This document shows, in pieces, positions 56,601 to 64,000 of a stretch of 64,000 bases of DNA. The position numbers were made by a program, and so were the translations under genes. Source of the DNA: Knufia peltigerae (lineage: Eukaryota > Ascomycota > Eurotiomycetes > Chaetothyriales > Trichomeriaceae); the NCBI GenBank assembly GCA_030247855.1, contig JAPDRN010000008.1, positions 186,001 to 250,000 of the forward strand, written 5' to 3'. How positions within the stretch are numbered: position 1 is the first letter of the stretch; each line of letters starts with the position of its first letter. The notes below the pieces were generated by a model. The model was not told the origin of the DNA, ran no database searches, and was given only the letters and a program-made list of their open reading frames with translations.

Positions 56601-57428
56601 GTTGTGAGGTCGAGGGAACTGAGGTAATGCTCACGACGGTGGAGGGTAGATGATTACAGATTGGAAAGGAAAGGGGGGATTGGGAGCATAGAAAGCAACG
56701 AGAGCAAAGTAAAAAGGAGCGTCGTTTGGGATGAGCGCGTATTGCATTTAAGACGAGACGGAAACGTATGGAGCAAGCAAAGCAAAGAGAGGTGCTGTTT
56801 ACGTACGGAGTCGGTATCCAGGTGGTCGACGGACTAGCAAACCATCTCAAGTATAGATCATCATTCATCAAATGAAGCAAGACTGGGTTTTGATCTTGTT
56901 TCGATATCTTCCTGTTTCCACTCAGGCAGAGATTTGTGAGAAGATCAATCTCGTATGTCCGAGGCGAGTATTTCACCTTGAGGGCATACACATATCTCTG
57001 CCCACGAAGTGTCAAAAGGAGTACATTTTTCTCGTGCAATTCGATTTCTTTTGCACGCGGTGAAGAGGCCGCGAGCGAGAGAGAAAGAGATTATGGCGCA
57101 ATACGTAAGTTGGTAACCTCCCAGAGTCAGTGATTGGGTCTTTTTGTCATCAAAACACGTTTACTTGATTGACTTGGACAAGGTTTCAATGATGCATGAA
57201 TTGATGAGTTTTTTTATATACACATCACCTCTTCTCCTTCCATACAAGACCAGCAGTACCCCCCAACAAGAGGGCCTTGGCTGTATGAGCTGGGGAACAC
57301 AACAACCACACCGAGAATATATTTCTCCGCCTGATCTATTTTGTTGGCATGTCGTCCACTCAAAGTCACTTCTGCTGGCCCCCTTGTGACCCATCTCTCC
57401 AAAATTTCTCCTTCTGTTTCTTTTTGTT
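56601..57428. other. Convergent intergenic region
   Basis: 830 bp between the GH63-like and ATP5 3' ends, with one TACGGAGT (56804-56811). Minus-strand frames here lack domains. Nothing else recognised. Confidence 0.5.
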
Positions 57429-58430
57429 TTACACGGTATCGGTGAGCATCTTGTTCATCTTGGAGATCTTGCTGGACACGCTCAGATCGATGGTGCGTTC
57501 GCCGATTTCGACCACGAGACCGCCGAGGATATCTGGGTTGACATGCGTCACGGTCTTGAGCTTCTTGCCTTGGCTGTATTCGGACTTGGCGATGGCTGCT
57601 TCGAGACGCTTGAGTAGTTTATCGTCGAGTTTCTGTTTCGGTGTGTTAGCATTGTCGATACGGATCCTCCCTCGAGAAAACCTTTGGGAGGGACCAAAAA
57701 ATTATTTGACCGCGAGGGGAGAAAAGGACTTACGCTTGCACTCGTGACGGTCAATTCCACCTCTCCCTTGGCGGCGCTCATCAGGGTGCCAAACTTCTCA
57801 CACACGCCCTCGAGCAGACCGAGACGGTTGTTCTCGGCCAGGGCGGACAAAAAGTTCTTGACGGTGCCGGTCTTGTCGACGCCACCGGTGTGCTTCTCGA
57901 GTTCGGCGACGATCTGGGACTTGTCGGAATCGGACAGCGTGGGTGCCGCGATGATGGTCTGCAGTTTCGGGTCGGACTTGAGGATCTGGAAAAGGCTGGC
58001 GATGGCTTTCGAGGTCGGGTCGAGCACGTTTTGTTTGGCGGCGGCCGTGTACTGTTTTGAGACAAAGCATGATTGTTAGCCATTTTGTCGTAAAACTCTC
58101 TTCGGGGAACCAATTTTTTCCCCTCGCTTTTTCTCTCCTTCGACAAAACGAGAATAGGTAGAATGGTTCCTAATAGTCCCGGCTGGTCTTTCGTGTGCAC
58201 CACCACCATCACCACGAGAGGCTCCAGCCCCAAAAGTCCCGCTCCATCATTTCCAGGGAAATATCACTGTGACGTACCAAAGCGTTCGCATATGTTCCAT
58301 CGACACCGAACAGAGGGACGGGAGGCTTGGTGTCGGCACCTGCAGGAGCAGCGTAGGTTCGGATAGCTGTTCGGGGAGCTGTGCGACGGGCGGCAGCGAA
58401 GGCTGGCCGCATGACCCTTGAAGACATCAT
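57429..58430 (-). CDS. ATP5: Mitochondrial ATP synthase subunit 5 (OSCP)
   Basis: Oligomycin sensitivity-conferring protein, part of the peripheral stalk that ties F1 to Fo in the inner mitochondrial membrane. Three exons (58430-58278, 58051-57734, 57632-57429) with introns of 226 and 101 nt give 224 residues. A basic, acid-free presequence (MMSSRVMRPAFAAARRTA) leads to the mature start around YAAPAGA. OSCP signatures: PPVPLFGVDGTYANALY, VKNFLSALAENNRLGLLEGV, and in the last exon GKKLKTVTHVNPDILGG then LVVEIGERTIDLSVSSK. The tail KISKMNKMLTDTV closes at TAA 57429. A second ATG one codon in (58427) is equivalent. The 226-nt intron is among the longest in the window. Confidence 0.95.
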
Positions 58431-58912
58431 CTTGTGTGGGATCGAGAGGTTGTCAAGCTCAAAAGTAAGTGACGAAAAGGGAGCTTGAGGAGGGGAGATT
58501 CAGAAGGAGATGAATTCAATTCCTGCGGTACGAGTAGCTTCCAAGATCATTGACGGTCAAATTGAAGCTGCACTCAAAACGAGCTAGACCCGATTGGGAA
58601 ACGCCTTGTTCACGACTTTTGAGGGCTTTTGCATGGCAGAAACGACTTGTCCTTCCAGGGACTCTTCTCTACGAACACGACAATGTACATGAGAATAAAA
58701 GCGTCGCATCAAAGAAAAGACGTTCAATATAGTCTCGGGTGACTTTGACATTTTTGGTGCTTCAGACAGAAAATTATTACACGCCGGTCTATCCCAAGTC
58801 CAATGCCTTCTTCCAGAGAAAAAAAGATCGCTTTCGCCGAGTAATTCCCAGGACGGTATACAATTTGGTCGTTTCCTTCAATGCCCGAGGGTGTCATCTT
58901 CCCAAGCAAACC
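58431..58912. other. Gap between tandem minus-strand genes
   Basis: 480 bp containing the ATP5 promoter and the 3' UTR of the UPF0643 gene. No specific site recognised. Confidence 0.5.
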
Positions 58913-59639
58913 TCAATACGGTGCAAAAGTCCAACTTGCTACATCGTCCTCGATGATCAAGCGAACACCTCGGACATCAATATGCTCATACATTCTAGGG
59001 ATGATAGCGCGAGCTTGCTGATGCCATGGTCCAGTGCCTCCTTTGATTGCGTCGTTCTTGTTCCGCCAGACACCTCGAAGACCGTTAGTTGGGAAGATAA
59101 AAGGTAATCCGACAGGTTCACTCACATGTTGCCAGGTTCCTTCTGTTGCCGTCCGGAGTGCCATACCAATATTTCAACAATCCACCGCTTTGAGTAGCCT
59201 CGACGTGAGAGAATTTGTCGAGCTTGAACAGGAGTTCCGAATCGATATCTTCCATGAGCTTTGACCGGAAGTCAACGACGTAGAACTCTTGGCTAGTCCA
59301 AGTGTATCCTTGTTCTCGCACCAAGGACTTCAATCGAGTCATTACATCACTCCAATTGATAGCATCTTGGTACGTCGTAGTGGCATATTCCTTTGTAGCA
59401 GGTGCCAGGGTTGTCAGTGCCAAAGCCAGAAGACGGTTTGGTGTATCGATACTTTGTAGATCCAGCATATGCTCCGGCTCGGGGTAAGGCGACACCACAA
59501 ACCAGCGAGCATCTAGATGGTCTATCTTGCCGGCTTGATGCTCAAAACCCCCTGGTTGGGCATGAGTGGTATTCCGCAATGGGTTCCCCAAATCTACCTC
59601 TTCTGCCACCAAGGGAACGTGTATAGTGGTAGTTGTCAT
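58913..59639 (-). CDS. UPF0643-type fungal protein
   Basis: 224 residues in two exons (59639-59126 and 59073-58913) with a 52-nt intron that splits the Cys codon of LATCVWRNKNDA. The pattern LDARWFVVSPYPEPEHMLDL, QSGGLLKYWYGTPDGNRRN, LATCVWR, GPWHQQARAIIPRMYEH and VRGVRLIIEDDVASW matches what I recall of the UPF0643 family, uncharacterised in S. pombe. I know of no biochemical function. No TM or signal peptide is visible. The start at 59639 (ATCAATGACA) begins MTTTTIHVPLV; the frame is open upstream to 59846 but that part has no coding bias. Family assignment is from memory and should be treated as probable. Confidence 0.8.
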
Positions 59640-60727
59640 TGATGATCGATCGATCCTGTTCTTCGGCGATCCGACCTCTGAGCTCGAACAGAAAAAACCA
59701 AGGTTGCTTGTACTGTGAACAATGGGAGTGAAGCTACCTGTGTTTGAAATTAAGTAGTCGAGATGATAACCAATTATTTGATTGTTGAGTAACTTTGTGG
59801 TCCTGTGCAAAATTGTGTAAAATAGGCGTGCAATGGCGCAATGCAATGGCGAATTTTGACGCTGGGAAATTGTGTCAAATGTAGGACAACGCGCGAACAG
59901 AAGTATTTAGACTCCACGAGAAAAAAGAGCGGTCAGTAGGCAGGAAGTTGAGGAAGATGACCATGCACAATACTTTTGTTGGATTGTCCTGGCGGACTTG
60001 GTCGCTGCCACTGAGTCTGCCAGAGGCCGGGAAGCGAGCACAGCCGGCCATTTCAAACGTACGGCGAGTACCTACCTTGCCAAGGGCCTGTTGAAAAGGG
60101 AGAAGGGCATCTCAGGTGCATAGGAGACGTAACGAGGACGAGTGAGGCCGCGCCAGGCTTCTCATTTCCTTATCGGGGCAAAATATCATCGAGCGTCGAT
60201 AAAGACGCAGGGAAGGCCACCAGCAGGCGACACATGTCCTTCTGCGTGACTGTCCACACTCCCACCTCACCAATGGCCCCGACTCGGGCACCACTTGTAT
60301 GTGTAAGGACTGGCGACAAACATCAAATGATGTGGAGATGCCCATGTATGACATTGTGAGGCATTCAGAGATGAGATATATATATATCCTTTGGGGATTC
60401 TCTTTTTCCTTTTCAACACAACCTGATGATACGTTGACAACAGAGAGTCCTCCAGTCCTCGACGCTCGGCAGTTGAAAAACAAGCGAAGGAGGGTTGATG
60501 GGTGAAGAATGACGGGCTGATTGGTGGACAATGCGCTTCTGCGGGACAACAATTTTCCGTACCAATTTTTCGCAGTCTCAATCAGTCTTTAAATCTCCAT
60601 CTGCGGTGAGGACAAGAAAAAGCGATCTCCCAACCCCTCATAACCCACTCACTCACTCTCTTTTCACTAAACACCATAATCTCACCTAGAATTCCTCCTT
60701 CCAAAGAAGCCCTTCGTTACCGCAATC
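59640..60727. other. Divergent intergenic region between UPF0643 gene and SAH1
   Basis: 1.1 kb with both promoters. Frames of 104-146 codons on the minus strand lack domains. The right end holds the SAH1 core promoter, listed separately. Confidence 0.55.
60520..60727 (+). promoter_or_regulatory. SAH1 core promoter with CCAAT boxes and pyrimidine-rich leader
   Basis: Upstream of the SAH1 ATG are ATTGG at 60520-60524 (CCAAT on the minus strand), CCAAT at 60562-60566 and a TATA-like TTTAAAT at 60588-60594. A C/T-rich leader follows at about 60625-60690 (CTCACTCACTCTC). Pyrimidine-rich leaders are common in strongly expressed fungal genes. The boxes are direct observations; their use is inferred. 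Confidence 0.55.
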
Positions 60728-62077
60728 ATGAGTGCTCCAGCCCAAAAATTCAAGGTGGCCGACATCTCGTTGGCCGCCTTCGGTCGACGTGAGATCGAAC
60801 TCGCAGAGATCGAAATGCCAGGTTTGATGGCCATCCGCAGAAAGTACGCTCCCGATCAGCCACTGGCCGGTGCCAGAATTGCTGGCTGCCTTCACATGAC
60901 CATCCAAACTGCCGTCCTCATCGAAACCCTCAAGGCCCTCGGTGCTGAAGTCACCTGGACCAGCTGCAACATCTTCTCTACACAAGACCACGCAGCCGCC
61001 GCCATCGCTGCCGGTGGTACCCCAGTTTTCGCCTGGAAGGGTGAGACAGAGCCAGAGTACGAGTGGTGTTTAGAACAACAATTGAAGGCATTCCCCTCAG
61101 GAAAGTCCTTGAACCTCATCCTCGATGACGGTGGTGACTTGACCGCCCTCGTCCACAACAAGTACCCAGAGATGTTGAAGGGCTGCTACGGTATCTCAGA
61201 GGAGACCACTACTGGTGTCCACCACCTCTACCGCATGCTCAAGAGCAAGAAGTTGTTGTGCCCCTCCATCAACGTCAACGACAGCGTCACCAAGTCCAAG
61301 TTCGACAACTTGTACGGGTGCAGGGAATCTCTTGTTGATGGCATCAAGCGTGCTACCGATGTCATGATTGCTGGCAAGATCGCTGTTGTCGCCGGTTTCG
61401 GTGATGTCGGCAAGGGCTGTGCTCAAGCTCTCCACAGCATGGGTGCCCGTGTCCTTGTCACTGAGGTTGATCCCATCAATGCTCTGCAGGCTGCCGTCTC
61501 CGGCTACCAAGTCGTCACCATGGATGATGCAGCTGCCCAAGGTCAAATCTTCGTCACCACCACCGGTTGCCGAGACATCATCGTCGGAAAGCATTTCGAG
61601 GCCATGCGTAACGATGCCATCGTCTGCAATATCGGTCACTTTGACATCGAGATCGATGTCGCTTGGCTCAAGAAGAACGCCAAGGAGGTCACCAGCATCA
61701 AGCCCCAAGTCGATCGATACACCATGGCCAGTGGTCGTCACATCATCCTCCTGGCCGAAGGCCGTCTAGTCAACCTAGGCTGTGCCACTGGTCACTCCTC
61801 TTTCGTCATGTCCTGCTCATTCTCCAACCAAGTCCTTGCTCAAATCCTCCTGTACAAGGCCGAGGATGAGGCTTTCGGCAAGAAGTACATTGAGTTCGGC
61901 AAGACCGGCAAGAAGGAGGTCGGCGTGTATGTGCTGCCGAAGATCCTCGACGAGCAAGTGGCTCTTCTTCACTTGGAGCACGTCAATGCCAAACTCACTA
62001 AACTCACCCCTGTCCAAGCCGAGTACTTGGGTCTGGAAGTTGAGGGTCCCTTCAAGTCCGACCTCTACCGCTACTAG
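60728..62077 (+). CDS. SAH1: S-adenosylhomocysteine hydrolase (adenosylhomocysteinase)
   Basis: Cytosolic NAD-dependent enzyme that splits S-adenosylhomocysteine into homocysteine and adenosine, relieving product inhibition of methyltransferases. It has 449 residues and no intron. Landmarks: KVADISLAAFGRREIELAE at the N-terminus, GARIAGCLHMTIQTAVLIET, ETTTGVHHLY, NVNDSVTKSKFDN (substrate-site region), the NAD Rossmann motif VVAGFGDVGKGCAQAL, ATGHSSFVMSCSFSNQ, and the conserved Lys-Tyr end KSDLYRY. Length and all signatures are normal for the family. Heavily C-ending codons fit high expression. The start follows TACCGCAATC just before the ATG. Confidence 0.98.
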   Translation: MSAPAQKFKVADISLAAFGRREIELAEIEMPGLMAIRRKYAPDQPLAGARIAGCLHMTIQTAVLIETLKALGAEVTWTSCNIFSTQDHAAAAIAAGGTPVFAWKGETEPEYEWCLEQQLKAFPSGKSLNLILDDGGDLTALVHNKYPEMLKGCYGISEETTTGVHHLYRMLKSKKLLCPSINVNDSVTKSKFDNLYGCRESLVDGIKRATDVMIAGKIAVVAGFGDVGKGCAQALHSMGARVLVTEVDPINALQAAVSGYQVVTMDDAAAQGQIFVTTTGCRDIIVGKHFEAMRNDAIVCNIGHFDIEIDVAWLKKNAKEVTSIKPQVDRYTMASGRHIILLAEGRLVNLGCATGHSSFVMSCSFSNQVLAQILLYKAEDEAFGKKYIEFGKTGKKEVGVYVLPKILDEQVALLHLEHVNAKLTKLTPVQAEYLGLEVEGPFKSDLYRY

Positions 62078-62952
62078 CTATCGCTCTGTATTGTTTTATT
62101 TGGAATGCATTTAACACCGGCGCCGGCACCTTTAGGGTTTGTTTCTAATGCTCAACGCATAGAATACAATTGACACGGGTTCTTGTTCTTGGACGGCAAA
62201 AGAATTGCAGGCTCTCAACGACTTGATTGGGAGAAGGTCGGGATGATGATATGACAGACACGACCAAAAGTTTGTGTCCTACCTACCTTTCAAAGAGGTA
62301 GACGAGAAGATTATGTCCTTCAACGGACATCAACGAAGAGCTTCATCAGCTCTCGAAAAGATACCCTAAATAGATAGTACGAAAGACGGTTTGCTAACGC
62401 AGCCTTGAAATGATGTACTGAATAACCCTCTTTTTTTCAACTCGTTCTCGTGCTTGAAGGGTCCAAATGGCATAGAGAAGTCATGGGTGCACTGAATTGA
62501 TCGTCGTCCCTTGCGTACTCTTACCAGTTAGCTGGTTGATGGCGAGAGACGATGCAAACGACTGATAAGTCGTGACTGGCGGCACAACGAAGTTACGTAC
62601 TCGTGCATTCGGTTTAGCGCTGTATGATCTCAACTTTTGACGTAGGCCAGTTCCACCCGTCGTTGATGGAGTGGGAAGCTATGACCGAAGAACGAGTCAG
62701 CTGTCTTCGGGATGGCAGCTGATTGTCCTGCCAGCATACGATTAGCATGTGCAAGATATGCCTGGATATCAATCAGAGGGAGTTCGACTGACTGACGGGA
62801 ATGTGCTCATAACAGCATCTGAAGCCGGTGCTTGACTATCAAACGGACTCATCGTGCGAACACGGCGTGGTGGAACGCCAGTCTACCTCGCCGCCCCTAC
62901 GAGTACCGCCTATTCATTGACACGGGATTGACAGCCCCACGGCACCGCAAAG
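62078..62952. other. Gap between SAH1 and the RTG2-like gene
   Basis: 875 bp between tandem genes with no frame worth noting. It should hold the SAH1 3' UTR and the downstream promoter. No RNA gene recognised. Confidence 0.5.
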
Positions 62953-64000
62953 ATGCGTCGGGTCCATCCAGCAAAGAATGAGTATCTCGTTGGCCTTGTG
63001 GACATCGGAAGGTGAGTGTGTCACAACATCCAGTGTCTGTATTTTTCGAATTACCCTGACCAAAGTGCATCGTTCAGCAATGGGATCCGATTTTCGATCT
63101 CAGACCTGTCCCCTCCGACCACCAGAATCCTACCGACAATCTACAAGGACCGTTCTGGCATTTCGCTCTACGATGCACAATTTGACCCAGAAACCGGAGA
63201 CAGAATCCCCATTCCACTTCGCGTCATTAAAAATGTCACCGCTGAGCTGGAACGATTCAGTCTTGTCTGCCATGAGTTTGGCGTCCCAAGGGCCAACATC
63301 TCCGTCGTTGCCACAGAAGCCACCCGGACGGCTCTCAACAACAAAGAGCTTACGCAGCATATCAAGGCGAAATCAGGATTAGAAGTTCAAATGCTGAGCA
63401 AGGAAGAAGAAGGCAACGTTGGTGCCATGGGTATTGTAAGTAGTCTGCCGACTGTCAAGGGACTTGTGATGGATCTGGGAGGCGGCAGTGCCCAACTGAC
63501 CTGGATCATCTCGGAGGACGGGATGGTAAGGACTAGTCCTAAGATCGCTGTGTCATTCCCTTATGGTGCTGCCGCGGTGACAAAGAGGCTGGAAGATTGT
63601 AAGGAATCCCCCGACCCGGAGAAGGCTCGAGAGGAATTCAGACAGGAGATCAGTCAGAGGTTCCGAGAAGCACTGGACAGCTTGGAAATTCCGCCAGAGC
63701 TTACAGATCGAGCACGTAGAGAAGGTGGATGGCATCTATACTTGTCGGGCGGCGGATTTCGGGGCTGGGGTTATCTACTTCTCCATGAGTCGCAGAAACA
63801 TGGCCAAAACTATCCAATCTCAATCATCAATGGCTTCAAGGTCTTCAACGAGGAGCTCACAAACACCAAAAGACTCAAGGAAGTTGCCAAAAATGCGGAG
63901 AAGATCTTCCGTGTTTCAGACCGTCGCAGATATCAGGTTCCTGCAGTCGCCTTTCTGATCAATGTCTTATCCAACACGTTGCCACTGGGAGGGCCGCTGG
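62953..64000 (+). CDS. RTG2: RTG2-like protein of the Ppx/GppA phosphatase family, 3' end outside window
   Basis: Actin/Hsp70-fold exopolyphosphatase/GppA-family protein; the fungal branch includes Rtg2, sensor of mitochondrial dysfunction in retrograde signalling. Exon 1 (62953-63011) encodes MRRVHPAKNEYLVGLVDIG. A 66-nt intron (63012-63077) falls inside the phosphate-1 loop, and splicing restores DIGSNGIRFSISDL. Further motifs are VVATEATRTALNN, MLSKEEEGNVGAMGI, the phosphate-2 loop LVMDLGGGSAQLTWI and LYLSGGGFRGWGYLLLHE. The frame is open to the last base, so at least 327 residues are present. Assignment to RTG2 rather than a generic exopolyphosphatase follows the usual naming of fungal homologues. 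Catalytic activity is not implied. Confidence 0.92.

Noticed and set aside
1..64000. CRISPR arrays, transposons, secondary-metabolite backbone genes (PKS, NRPS), rRNA
   Set aside because: I looked for array-like repeats, transposase or reverse transcriptase motifs, multidomain synthases and rRNA-like stretches on both strands and saw none.

Overview
The window is nuclear DNA from a filamentous ascomycete (Pezizomycotina). Genes are split by short GT-AG introns, mostly 46-66 nt. Their products are fungal: a full-size PDR-type ABC pump, Sla1, a Zn2Cys6 regulator, an AP-1/Yap-type bZIP factor and UPF0643. Intergenic gaps are 0.3-3 kb. A black-yeast-like Eurotiomycete is my impression from protein flavour only; I cannot prove it here. 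There are 24 protein-coding genes I consider well supported, two partial at the window edges. There is also one 59-residue gene found by reading the gaps, and one intron-containing tRNA. I see no transposon, rRNA, CRISPR or phage material.

Layout. 1-4373 (-) is a PDR pump cut off at its C-terminus. 5747-7069 (+) is an OST-alpha/DUF300 membrane protein. 8079-11602 (-) is SLA1. 13203-15236 (+) is an unknown membrane glycoprotein. 15583-17078 (+) is the ER lectin YOS9/OS-9. 18056-20093 (-) is a calponin-type protein, divergent from a complex I assembly factor (NDUFAF2 type) at 20421-21038 (+). 21691-22107 (+) is a small CxxC protein and 22918-23781 (+) is EMC3. RanGAP (24499-25761) and an unknown 603-residue protein (26110-27921) lie on the minus strand.

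28189-34572 is the most accessory-looking part. A Zn2Cys6 regulator (+) meets an FAD monooxygenase (-) tail to tail with 8 nt between stop codons. A tRNA-His with an intron and an Ayr1-like SDR follow. After a gap that hides the 59-residue membrane protein (35224-35403, -) come SPC2 (36586-37522, +), SEC21 (38519-41398, -), PLP2 (41858-42664, +) and the bZIP factor (43454-44514, -). A 3-kb gene-free stretch follows.

The last third holds an unknown protein (47505-48185, +), a Rad5/HLTF-like SNF2 ATPase with a degenerate RING (48839-52258, +), a GH63-like glycosidase (53395-56600, +), the mitochondrial OSCP subunit ATP5 (57429-58430, -), a UPF0643 protein (58913-59639, -), S-adenosylhomocysteine hydrolase (60728-62077, +) and an RTG2/Ppx-GppA-like gene running off the end (62953-64000, +).

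Most genes are housekeeping: secretory pathway (EMC3, SPC2, SEC21, YOS9), mitochondria (OSCP, NDUFAF2, RTG2), cytoskeleton (SLA1, calponin, PLP2) and nuclear transport (RanGAP). The regulator-monooxygenase-SDR stretch is the only candidate for a functional neighbourhood. I did not find a convincing new multi-gene system. The best leads are the 59-residue protein, unusual splice features, an altered ER-retrieval tail, the degenerate RING, and a noncoding-enriched ACTCCGTA motif.
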